The position numbers and the translations under genes were made by a program. A DNA stretch of 64,000 nt from Cavia porcellus. Taxonomy: Eukaryota > Chordata > Mammalia > Rodentia > Caviidae. The stretch spans positions 372,001-436,000 of the forward strand of contig NW_026947545.1 in assembly GCF_034190915.1 (NCBI RefSeq), written 5' to 3'. Every line of letters begins with the position of its first letter. The first letter of the stretch is position 1. The notes beneath the pieces are model-generated. The model was not told where the DNA came from. It saw nothing but the letters and a program-made list of their open reading frames with translations, and ran no database searches. Shown one piece after another: positions 12,356-24,360 of the stretch.

Positions 12356-15201
12356 GCGCATTGTATGGGTGTGTGTTACATTACATTCACTAGTAGGAGT
12401 GTGAAAAGCATCACGGGGTGGTGGGAATCGGAGGGTTTGAATTAGGATACGCAGTGAGTGGCAATGTAGGATGGAGAAAAGCACCGCGGGGTGGTCAGCA
12501 TTGGGAGGTCAGGGAACATGCAGTGGCAATGTAGGATAGGTTTCTGAAAATCATCGCGGGGTGGTGCGCATTATATGGGTGTGTGTTACATTACATTCAC
12601 TAGTAGGAGTGAGAAAAACATCACGAGGTGGTGGGCATTGTATGGGTGTGTGTTACATTACATTCACTAGTAGGAGTGAGAAAAATATCACGAGGTGGTG
12701 CGCATTGTATGGGTGTGTGTTACATTACATTCACTAGTAGGAGTGAGAAAAACATCACGGGGTGGTGCGCATTGTATGGGTGTGTGTTACATTACATTCA
12801 CTAGTAGGAGTGAGAAAAACATCACGGGGTGGTGCGCATTGTATGGGTGTGTGTTACATTACATTCACTAGTAGGAGTGAGAAAAATATCACGGGGTGGT
12901 GCGCATTGTATGGGTGTGTGCTACATTACATTCACTAGCAGGAGTGGGAAAAACATCACGGGGTGGTGCGCATTGTATGGGTGTGTGCTACATTACATTC
13001 ACTAGTAGGAGTGAGAAAAACATCACGGGGTGGTGCGCATTGTATGGGTGTGTGTCACATAACATTCACTAGTAGGAGTGAGAAAAACATCACGGGGTGG
13101 TTCGCATTGTATGGGTGTGTGTTACATTACATTCACTAGTAGGAGTGAGAAAAACATCACGGGGTGGTACGCATTGTATGGGTGTGTGTTACATTACATT
13201 CACTAGTAGGAGTGAGAAAAACATCACGGGGTTTTGCGCATTGTATGGGTGTGTGTTACATTACATTCACTAGTAGGAGTGAGAAAAAGATCACGGGGTG
13301 GTGTGAATCGGAGTGTCTGAATTATGAGAGGCAGTGAGTGGCAATGTAGGATGGAGAAAAGCACCGCGGGTTGCTCAGCATAGGGAGGTCAGGGAACATG
13401 CAGTGGCAATGTAGGATAGGTTTCTAAAAACCATCGCATTGTATGGTTGTGTGTTACATTACATTCACTAGAAGGAGTGAGAAAAACATCACGGGGTGGT
13501 GCGCATTGTATGGGTGTGTGCTACATTACATTCACTAGTAGGAGTGAGAAAAACATCACGGGGTGGTGCGCATTGTATGGGTGTGTGTTACATAACATTC
13601 CCTAGTAGGAGTGAGAAAAACATCACGGGGTGGTTCGCATTGTATGGGTGTGTGTTACATTACATTCACTAGTAGGAGTGAGAAAAACATCACGGGGTGG
13701 TACGCATTGTATGGGTGTGTGTTACATTACATTCACTAGTAGGAGTGAGAAAAACATCACGGGGTGGTGCGCATTGTATGGGTGTGTGTTACATTACATT
13801 CACTAGTAGGAGTGAGAAAAAGATCACGGGGTGGTGTGAATCGGAGTGTCTGAATTATGATAGGCAGTGAGTGGCAATGTAGGATGGAGAAAAGCACCGC
13901 GGGTTGGTCAGCATGTGGAGGTCAGGGAACATGCAGTGGCAATGTAGGATAGGTTTCTAAAAATCATCGCGGGGTGGTGCGCATTGTATGGTTGTGTGTT
14001 ACATTACATTCACTAGAAGGAGTAGAAAAACATCACGGTGTGGTGCGCATTGTATGGGTGTGTGTTACATTACATTCACTAGTAGGAGTGAGAAAAACAT
14101 CACGGGGTGCTGCGCATTGTATGGGTGTGTGTTACATTACATTCACTAGTAGGAGTGAGGAAAACATCACGGGGTGGTGCGCATTGTATGGGTGTGTGTT
14201 ACATTACATTCACTAGTAGGAGTGAGAAAAACATCACGGGGTGGTGCGCATTGTATGGGTGTGTGTTACATTACATTCACTAGTCGGAGTGAGAAAAACA
14301 TCACGGGGTGGTGCGCATTGTATGGGTGTGTGTTACATTACATTCACTAGTAGGAGAGAGAAAAACGTCACGGGGTGGTGTGAATCGGAGTGTCTGAATT
14401 AGGATAGGCAGTGAGTGGCAATGTAGGATGGAGAAAAGCACCGTGGGGTGGTCAGCATTGGGAGGTCAGGGAAAATGCAGTGGCAATGTAGGATAGGTTT
14501 CTGAAAAAGATAGCGGGGTGGTGCGCATTGTTTGGGTGTGTGTTACATTACATTCACTAGTAGGAGTGAGAAAAACATCACGGGGTGATGCGCATTGAAT
14601 GGGTGTGTGTTACATTACATTCACTAGTAGGAGTGAGAAAAACATCACGGGGTGGTGCGCATTGTATGGGTGTGTCTTACATTATATTCACTAGTAGGAG
14701 TGAGAAAAACATCACGGGGTGTTGCGCATTGTATGGGTGTGTGTTACATTACATTCATTAGTAGGAGTGAGAAAAACATCATGGGATGGTGCGCATTGTA
14801 TGGGTGTGTGTTACATTACATTCAAAAGTAGGAGTGAGAAAAACATCACGGGGTGGTGTGAATCGGAGGGTCTGAATTAGGATAGGCAGTGAGTGGCAAT
14901 GTAGGATGGAGAAAAGCACCGCGGGGTGGTCAGCATGGTGAGGTCAGGGAACATGCATTGGCAATGTAGGATAGGTTTCTGAAAAACATCGCGGGGTGGT
15001 GCGCATTGTATGGGTGTGTGTTACATTACATTCACTAGTAGGAGTGAGAAAAACATCACGGGGTGGTGCGCATTGTATGGGTGTGTGTTACATTACATTC
15101 ACTAGTAGGAGTGAGAAAAACATCACGGGGTGGTGCGCATTGTATGGGTGTGTGTTACATTACATTCACTAGTAGGAGTGAGAAAAACATCACGGGGTGG
15201 T
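12356..15201. repeat. 2846-bp tandem segment, copy 2
   Basis: B2 units start at 12476, 13356, 13889, 14433 and 14911, each 2846 bp after its partner in copy 1. The same 12-bp joint deletion recurs at 13436 and the same one-base-short joint near 14016. I noticed very few differences, for example ggatacgcag here against ggataggcag near 9604. High identity together with the shared unusual deletion implies a recent duplication as one block. The right boundary is approximate because plain A monomers flank it. Confidence 0.9.
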
Positions 15202-18200
15202 GCGCATTGTATGGGTGTGTGTTACATTACATTCACTAGTAGGAGTGAGAAAAACAGCACGGGGTGGTGCGCATTGTATGGGTGTGTGTTACATTACATT
15301 CACTAGTAGGAGTGAGAAAAACATCACGGGGTGATGTGAATCGGAGGGTCTGAATTAGGATAGGCAGTGAGTGGCAACGTAGGATGGAGAAAAGCACCAC
15401 AGCGTGATCAGCATGTTGAGGTCAGCGAACATGCAGTGGCAATGTAGGATAGGTTTCTGAAAAACATCGCGGGGTGGTTCGCATTGTATGGGTGTGTGTT
15501 ACATTACATTTACTACTGGAGTGAGAAAAACATCACGGGATGGTGTGCATTGTATGGGTGTGTGTTACATTACATTCACTAGTAGGAGTGAGAAAAACAT
15601 CACGGGGTGCTGCGCATTGTATGGGTGTTTGTTACATTACATTCAAGTCGGAGTGAGAAAAACATCACGGGGTGGTGTGAATCGGAGGGTCTGAATTAGG
15701 ATAGGCAGTGAGTGGCAATGTAGGATGGAGAAAAGCACCGCGGGGTGGTCAGCATGGGGAGGTTAGGGAACATGCAGTGGCAAAGTTGGATAGGTTTCTG
15801 AAAAACATCGCGGGGTTGTGCGCTTTGTATGGGTGTGTGTTACATTACATTCAGTAGTAGGAGTGAGAAAAACATCACGGGGTGGTGCGAATTGTATGGG
15901 TGTGTGTTACATTACATTCACTAGTAGGAGTGAAAAAAACATCAGGGGTGGTGCGCATTGTATGGGTGTGTGTTACATTACATTCCCTAGTAGGAGTGAG
16001 AAAAACATCACGGGGTGGTGGGAATTGGAAGGTCTGAATTAGGATAGGCAGTGAGTTCCAATGTAGGATGGAGAAAAGCAATGCGGGGTGGTCAGCATGG
16101 TGAGGTCAGGGAACATGCATTGGCAATGTAGGATAGGTTTCTGAAAAACATCGCAGGGTGGTGCGCATTGTATGGGTGTGTGTTACATTACATTCACTAG
16201 TAGGAGTGAGAAAAACATCACGAGGTGGTGCGCATTGTATGGGTGTGTGTTACATTACATTCACTAGTAGGAGTGAGAAAAACATCACGGGGTGGTGCGC
16301 ATTGTATTGGTGTGTGTTACATTACATTCACTAGTAGGATTGAGAAAAACATCACGGGGTGGTGCGCATTGTATTGGTGTGTGTTACATTACATTCACTA
16401 GTAGGATTGAGAAAAACATCACGGGGTGGTGCGCATTGTATGGGTGTGTGTTACATTACATTCACTAGTAGGAGTGAGAAAAATATCACGGGGTGGTGCG
16501 CATTGTATTGATGTGTGCTACATTACATTCACTAGTAGGAGTGAGAAAAACATCACGGGGTGGTGCGCATTGAATTGGTGTGTGCTACATTACATTCACT
16601 AGTAGGAGTGAGAAAAACATCACGGGGTGGTGCGCATTGTATGGGTGTGTGTTACATAACATTCACTAGTAGGAGTGAGAGAAACATCACGGGTTGGTTC
16701 GCATTGTATGGGTGTGTGTTACATTACATTCACTAGTAGGAGTGAGAAAAACATCACGGGGTGGTACGCATTGTACGGGTGTGTGTTACATTACATTCAC
16801 TAGTAGGAGTGAGAAAAACATCACGGGGTGGTGCGCATTGTATGGGTGTCTGTTACATTATATTCACTAGTAGGCGTGAGAAAAAGATCACGGGGTGGTG
16901 TGAATCGGAGTGTCTGAATTATGATAGGCAGTGAGTGGCAATGTAGGATGGAGAAAAGCACCGCGGGTTTGTCAGCATGGGGAGGTCAGGGAACATGCAG
17001 TGGCTATGTAGGATAGGTTACTAAAAACCATCGCGGTGTGGTGCGCATTGTATGGTTGTGTGTTACACTACATTCACTAGAAGGAGTGAGAAAAACATCA
17101 CGGGGTGGTGCGCATTGTATGGGTGTGTGTTACATTACATTCACTAGTAGGAGTGAGAAAAACATCACGGGGTGCGACGCATTGTATGGGTGTGTGTTAC
17201 ATTACATTCACTAGTAGGAGTGAGAAAAACATCACGGGGTGGTGCGCATTGTATGGGTGTGTGTTATATTACATTCACTAGTAGGAGTGAGGAAAACATC
17301 ACGGGGTGGTGCGCATTGTATGGGTGTGTGTTACATTACATTCACTAGTAGGAGTGAGAAAAACATCACGGGGTGGTGCGCATTGTATGGGTGTGTGTTA
17401 CATTACATTCACTAGTAGGAGTGAGAAAAACATCACGGGGTGGTGCGCATTGTATGGGTGTGTGTTACATTACATTCACTAGTAGGAGTGAGAAAAACAT
17501 CACGGGGTGGTGCGCATTTTATGGGTGTGTGTTACATTACATTCACTAGTAGGAGTGAGAAAAACATCACGGGGTGGTGCGCATTGTATGGGTGTGTGTT
17601 ACATTACATTCACTAGTAGGAGAGCGAAAAACATCACGGGGTGGTGGGAATCGGAGGGTCTGAATTAGGATAGGCAGTGAGTGGCAATGTAGGATGGAGA
17701 AAAGCACCGCGGGGTGGTCAGCATTGGGAGGTCAGGGAACATGCAGTGGCAATGTAGGATAGGTTTCTGAAAAACATAGCGGGGTGGTGCGCATTGTATG
17801 GGTGAGTGTTACATTACATTCACTAGTAGGAGTGAGAAAAACATCACGGGGTGATGCGCATTGAATGGGTGTGTGTTACATTACATTCACTAGTAGGAGT
17901 GAGAAAAACATCGCGGGGTGGTGCGCATTGTATGGGTGTGTGTTACATTATATTCACTAGTAGGAGTGAGAAAAACATCACGGGGTGTTGCGCATTGTAT
18001 GGGTGTGTGTTATATTACATTCATTAGTAGGAGTGAGAAAAACATCATGGGATGGTTCGCATTGTATGGGTGTGTGTTATATTACATTCACTAGTAGGGG
18101 TGAGAAAAACATCACGGGGTGGTGCGCATTGTATGGGTGTGTGTTACATTACATTCACTAGTAGGAGTGAGAAAAACATCACGGGGTGGTGCGCATTGTA

Positions 18201-21200
18201 TGGGTGTGTGTTACATTACATTCACTAGTAGGAGTGAGAAAAACATCACGGGGTGGTGCGCATTGTATGGGTGTGTGTTACATTACATTCACTAGTAGGA
18301 GTGAGAAAAACATCACGGGGTTGTGCGCATTTTATGGCTGTGTGTTACATTACATTCACTAGTAGGAGTGAGAAAAACATCACGGGGTGGTGTGCATTGT
18401 ATGGGTGTGTGTTACATTACATTCACTAGTAGGAGTGAGAAAAACATCACGGGGTGGTGGGAATCGGACGGTCTGAATTAGGATAGGCAGTGAGTGGCAA
18501 TGTAGGATGGAGAAAAGCACCGCGGGGTGGTCAGCATTGGGAGGTCAGGGAACATGCAGTGGCAATGTAGGATAGCTTTCTGAAAAACATCGCGGGGTGC
18601 TGCGCATTGTATGGGTGTGTGTTATATTACATTCACTAGTAGGAGTGAGAAAAACATCACGGGGTGATGCGCATTGTATGGGTGTGTGTTACATTACATT
18701 CACAGTAGGAGTGAGAAAAATATCACGGGGTGGTGCGCATTGTATGGGTGTGTGTTACATTACATTCACTAGTAGGAGTGAGAAAAACATCACGGGGTGG
18801 TGCGCATTGTATGGGTGTGTGTTACATTACATTCACTAGTAGGAGTGAGAAAAACATCACGGGGTGGTGCACATTGTATGGGTGTGTGTTACATTACATT
18901 CACTAGTAGGAGTGAGAAAAATATCACGGGGAGGTGTGAATTGGAGGGTCTGAATTAGGATAGGCAGTGAGAGGCAATGTAGGATGGAGAAAAGCACCGC
19001 GGGGTGGTCAGCATGGGGAGGTCAGGGAACATGCAGTGGCAATGTAGGATAGGTTTCTGAAAAACATCGCGGGGTGGTGCGCATTGTATGGGTGTGTGTT
19101 ACATTACATTCACTAGTAGGAGTGAGAAAAACATCACGGGGTGGTGCGCATTGTATGGGTGTGTGTTACATTACATTCACTACTAGGAGTGAGAAAAACA
19201 TCACGGGGTGGTGCGCATTGTATGGGTGTGTGTTACATTACATTCACTAGTAGGAGTGAGAAAAACATCACGGGGTGGTGCGCATTGTATGGGTGTTTGT
19301 TACATTACATTCACTAGTAGGAGTGAGAAAAACATCACGGGGTGGTGTGAATCAGAGGTTCTGAATTAGGATAGGCAGTGAGTGGCAATGTAGGATGGAG
19401 AAAAGCACCGCGGGGTGGTCAGCATGGGGAGGTTAGGGAACATGCAGTGGCAAAGTTGGATAGGTTTCTGAAAAACATCGCGGGGTGGTGCGCTTTGTAT
19501 GGGTGTGTGTTACATTACATTCAGTAGTAGGAGTGAGAAAAACATCACGGGGTGGTGCGCATTGTATGGGTGTGTGTTACATTACATTCACTAGTAGGAG
19601 TGAGAAAAACATCACGGGGTGGTGGGAATTGGAAGGTCTGAATTAGGATAGGCAGTGAGTGGCAATAAAGATGGAGAAAAGCACCGCGGGGTGGTCAGCA
19701 TGGTGAGGTCAGGGAACATGCATTGGCAATGTAGGATAGGTTTCTGAAAAACATCGCAGGGTTGTGCGCATTGTATGGGTGTGTGTTACATTACATTCAC
19801 TAGTAGGAGTGAGAAAACATCACGAGGTGGTGCGCATTGTATGGGTGTGTGTTACATTACATTCACTAGTAGGAGTGAGAAAAACATCACGGGGTGGTGC
19901 GCATTGTATGGGTGTGTGTTACATTACATTCACTAGTAGGAGTGAGAAAAACATCATGGGGTGGTGCGCATTGTATTGGTGTGTGTTACATTACATTCAC
20001 TAGTAGGAGTGAGAAAAATATCACGGGGTGGTGGGCATTGTATTGGTGTGTGCTACATTACATTCACTAGTAGGAGTGAGAAAAACATCACGGGGTGGTG
20101 CTCATTGTATGGGAGTGTGCTACATTACATTCACTAATAGGAGTGAGAAAAACATCACGGGGTGGTGCGCATTGTATGGGTGTGTGTTACATAACATTCC
20201 CTAGTAGGAGTGAGAAAAACATCACGGGGTGGTTCGCATTGTATGGGTGTGTGTTACATTACATTCACTAGTAGGAGTGAGAAAAACATCACGGGGTGGT
20301 ACGCATTGTATGGGTGTGTGTTACATTACATTCACTAGTAGGAGTGAGAAAAAGATCACGGGGTGGTGTGAATCGGAGTGTCTGAATTATGATAGGCAGT
20401 GAGTGACAATGTAGGATGGAGAAAAGCACCGCGGGTGGTCAGCATGGGGAGGTCAGGGAACATGCAGTGGCAATGTAGGATAGGTTTCTAAAAACCATCG
20501 CGGGGTGGTGCGCATTGTATGGTTGTGTGTTACATTACATTCACTAGAAGGAGTAGAAAAACATCACGGTGTGGTGCGCATTGTATGGGTGTGTGTTACA
20601 TTACATTCACTAGTAGGAGTGAGAAAAACATCACGGGGTGCTGCGCATTGTATGGGTGTGTGTTACATTACATTCACTAGTAGGAGTGAGGAAAACATCA
20701 CGGGGTGGTGCGCATTGTATGGGTGTGTGTTACATTACATTCACTAGTAGGAGTGAGAAAAACATCACGGGGTGGTGCGCATTGTATGGGTGTGTGTTAC
20801 ATTACATTCACTAGTAGGAGTGAGAAAAACATCACGGGGTGGTGCGCATTGTATGGGTGTGTGTTACATTACATTCACTAGTAGGAGTGAGAAAAACATC
20901 ACGGGGTGGTGCGCATTTTATGGGTGTGTGTTACATTACATTCACTAGTAGGAGTGAGAAAAACATCACGGGGTGGTGCGCATTGTATGGGTGTGTGTTA
21001 CATTACATTCACTAGTAGGAGAGAGAAAAACATCACGGGGTGGTGTGAATCGGAGGGTCTGAATTAGGATAGGCAGTGAGTGGCAATGTAGGATGGAGAA
21101 AAGCACCGTGGGGTGGTCAGCATTGGGAGGTCAGGGAACATGCAGTGGCAATGTAGGATAGGTTTCTGAAAAACATAGCGGGGTGGTGCGCATTGTTTGG

Positions 21201-21900
21201 GTGTGTGTTACATTACATTCACTAGTAGGAGTGAGAAAAACATCACGGGGTGGTGCGCATTGTATGGGTGTGTGTTACATTACATTCAGTAGTAGGAGTG
21301 AGAAAAACAGCACGGGGTGGTGCGCATTGTATGGGTGTGTGTTACATTACATTCACTAGTAGGAGTGAGAAAAACATCACGGGGTGATGTGAATCGGAGG
21401 GTCTGAATTAGGATAGGCAGTGAGTGGCAATGTAGGATGGAGAAAAGCAATGCGGGGTGGTCAGCATGGTGAGGTCAGGGAACATGCATTGGCAATGTAC
21501 GATAGGTTTCTGAAAAACATCGCAGGGTGGTGCGCATTGTATGGGTGTGTGTTACATTACATTCACTAGTAGGAGTGAGAAAAACATCACGAGGTGGTGC
21601 GCATTGTATGGGCGTGTGTTACATTACATTCACTAGAATGAGTGAGAAAAACATCACGGGGTGGTGTGCATTGTATGGGTGTGTGTTACATTACATTCAC
21701 TAGTAGGAGTGAGAAAAACATCACGGGGTGCGGCGCACTGTATGGGTGTGTGTTACATTACATTCACTAGTAGGAGTGAGAAAAACATCACGGGGTGGTG
21801 CGCATTGTATGGGTGTGTGTTACATTACATTCACTAGTAGGAGTGAGAAAAACATCACGGGGTGGTGCGCATTGTATGGGTGTGTGTTACATTACATTCA
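15202..21900. repeat. Array block 6, heterogeneous mosaic region
   Basis: B2 units start at 15389, 15730, 16073, 16953, 17699, 18512, 18989, 19400, 19676, 20421, 21098 and 21442. Doublet types and spacings follow no clean long period, but pieces are shared with other blocks. The gttgagg type at 15389 matches 913 and 8464. The agaaggagtagaaaa joint near 20549 matches blocks 2, 4 and 5. The tcacagtagg monomer (two bases short) near 18711 recurs four times further right. B1 before 19676 has lost three bases (ggcaataaagatgg). No gene or mobile element is visible. Confidence 0.85.
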
Positions 21901-22317
21901 CTAGTAGGAGTGAGAAAAATATCACGGGGTGGTGTGAATTGGAGGGTCTGAATTAGGATAGGCAGTGAGTGGCAATGTAGGATGGAGAAAAGCACCGCGG
22001 GGTGGTCAGCATGGGGAGGTCAGGCAACATGCAGTGGCAATGTAGGATAGGTTTCTGAAAAACATCGCGGGGTGGTGCGCATTGTATGGGTGTGTGTTAC
22101 ATTACATTCACTAGTAGGAGTGAGAAAAACATCACTGAGTGGTGCGCATTGTATGGGTGTGTGTTACATTACATTCACTAGTAGGAGTGAGAAAAACATC
22201 ACGGGGTGGTGCGCATTGTATGGGTGTGTTTTACATTACATTCAGTAGTAGGAGTGAGAAAAACATCACGGGGTGGTGCGCATTGTATGGGTGTGTGTTA
22301 CATTACATTCACTAGTA

Positions 22318-22795
22318 GGATTGAGAAAAACATCACGGGGTGGTGCGCATTGTATGGGTGTGTGTTACATTACATTCACTAGTAGGAGTGAGAAAAACAT
22401 CACGGGGTGGTGCGCATTGTATGGGTGTGAGTTACATTACATTAAATAGTAGGAGTGAGAAAATCATCATGGGGTGGTGGGAATCGGAGGGTCTGAATTA
22501 GGATAGGCAGTGAGTGGCAATGTAGGTTGGAGAAAAGCACCACCGGGTGGTCAGCATGAGGAGGTCAGGGAACATGCAGTGGCAATGTAGGATAGGTTTC
22601 TGAAAAGCATCGCGGGGTCGTGCGCATTGTATGGGTGTGTGTTACATTACATTCACTAGTAGGAGTGAGAAAAACATCGCGGGGTGGTGCGCATTGTTTG
22701 GGTGTGTGTTACATTACATTCACTAGTAGGAGTGAGAAAAACATCACGGGGTGATGCGCATTGTATGGGTGTGTGTTACATTACATTCACTAGTA
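22318..22795. repeat. Local 478-bp tandem duplication, copy 1
   Basis: This unit contains one B1-B2 doublet (B2 at 22532) and five A monomers. It begins at an aggattgag joint and is followed directly by a second copy that begins at the same joint 478 bp later. Both copies carry aaatagtagg, aaatcatcatggggtgg, the cagcatgagg B2 subtype, catcgcggggtcg and cattgtttgg. The homologous segments at 35264 and 40234 have only a single unit, so the duplication occurred in this block alone. Confidence 0.85.
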
Positions 22796-23273
22796 GGATT
22801 GAGAAAAACATCACGGGGTGGTGCGCATTGTATGGGTATGTGTTACATTACATTCACTAGTAGGAGTGAGAAAAACATCACGGGGTGGTGCGCATTGTAT
22901 GGGTGTGAGTTACATTACATTAAATAGTAGGAGTGAGAAAATCATCATGGGGTGGTGGGAATCGGAGGGTCTGAATTAGGATAGGCAGTGAGTGGCAATG
23001 TAGGATGGAGAAAAGCACCACGGGGTGGTCAGCATGAGGAGGTCAGGGAACATGCAGTGGCAATGTAGGATAGGTTTCTGAAAAGCATCGCGGGGTCGTG
23101 CGCATTGTATGGGTGTGTGTTACATTACATTCACTAGTAGGAGTGAGAAAAACATCGCGGGGTGGTGCGCATTGTTTGGGTGTGTGTTACATTACATTCA
23201 CTAGTAGGAGTGAGAAAAACATCACGGGGTGATGCGCATTGTATGGGTGTGTGTTACATTACATTCACTAGTA
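22796..23273. repeat. Local 478-bp tandem duplication, copy 2
   Basis: This is the second copy of the preceding unit, with B2 at 23010. It ends where the sequence reads aggtgtgag in place of aggattgag, after which it follows the single-copy order seen from 35520. Small differences from copy 1 include caccacgggg here against caccaccggg near 22540. Confidence 0.85.
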
Positions 23274-24360
23274 GGTGTGAGAAAAACATCACGGGGTGGT
23301 GCGCATTGTAATGGTGTGTGTTACATTACATTCACTAGTAGAAGTGAGAAAAACATCACGGCGTGGTGCGCATTGTATGGGTGTGTGTTACATTACATTC
23401 ACTAGTAGGAGTGAGAAAAACATCACGGGGTGCTGCGCATTGTATGGGTGTTTGTTACATTACATTCACTAGTAGGAGTGAGAAAAACATCACGGGGTGG
23501 TGTGAATCGGAGGGTCTGAATTAGAATAGGCAGTGAGTGGCAATGTAGGATGGAGAAAAGCACCACGGGGTGGTCAGCATGGGGAGGTTAGGGAACATGC
23601 AGTGGCAAAGTTAGATAGGTTTCTGAAAAACATCGCGGGGTGGTGCGCTTTGTATGGGTGTGTGTTACATTACATTCACTAGTAGGAGTGAAAAAAACAT
23701 CACGGGGTGGTGCGCATTGTATGGGTGTGTGTTACATTACATTCACTAGTAGGAGTGAGAAAAACATCACGGGGTGGTGGGAATTGGAAGTTCTAAATTA
23801 GGATAGGCAGTGAGTGGCAATGTAGGATGGAGAAAAGCACCGCGGGGTGGTCAGCATGGTGAGGTCAGGGAACATGCATTGGCAATGTAGGATAGGTTTC
23901 TGAAAAACATCGCAGGGTGGTGCGCATTGTATGGGTGTGTGTTACATTACATTCACTAGTAGGAGTGAGAAAAACATCACGAGGTGGTGCCCATTGTATG
24001 GGTGTGTTTTACATTACATTCACTAGTAGGAGTGAGAAAAACATCACGGGGTGGTGCGCATTGTATGGGTGTGTGTTACATTACATTCACTAGTAGGAGT
24101 GAGAAAAACATCACGGGGTGGTGCGCATTGTATGGTGTGTGGTACATTACATTCACTAGTAGGAGTGAGAAAAATATCACGGGGTGGTGCGCATTGTATT
24201 GGTGTGTGCTACATTACATTCACTAGTAGGAGTGAGAAAAACATCACGGGGTGGTGCGCATTGTATGGGTGTGTGCTACATTACATTCACTAGTAGGAGT
24301 GAGAAAAACATCACGGGGTGGTGCGCATTGTATTGGTGTGTGTTACATAACATTCACTAG

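Larger units (their letters stand above)
21901..24360. repeat. Array block 7, related to 34640-36620 and 39610-41590
   Basis: B2 units start at 21987, 22532, 23010, 23555 and 23832. The series 21987, 23010, 23555, 23832 matches 34719, 35264, 35809, 36086 in order and subtype, except for one extra 478-bp unit here (22532 and 23010 are tandem copies). Shared marks are catcactgagtgg, tttacattacattcagtag, aaatagtagg with aaatcatcatgg, and tgtaatggtg. The block therefore derives from the same ancestral segment as the later 4970-bp repeat pair. Confidence 0.88.

Noticed and set aside
15478..15494. CENP-B box in monomers with ggtggttcgcattgtatggg
   Set aside because: ttcgcattgtatggg has two mismatches to the core NTTCGNNNNANNCGGGN (g for A, t for C) and only a minority of monomers carry ttcg. 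Not sufficient for a binding site call.
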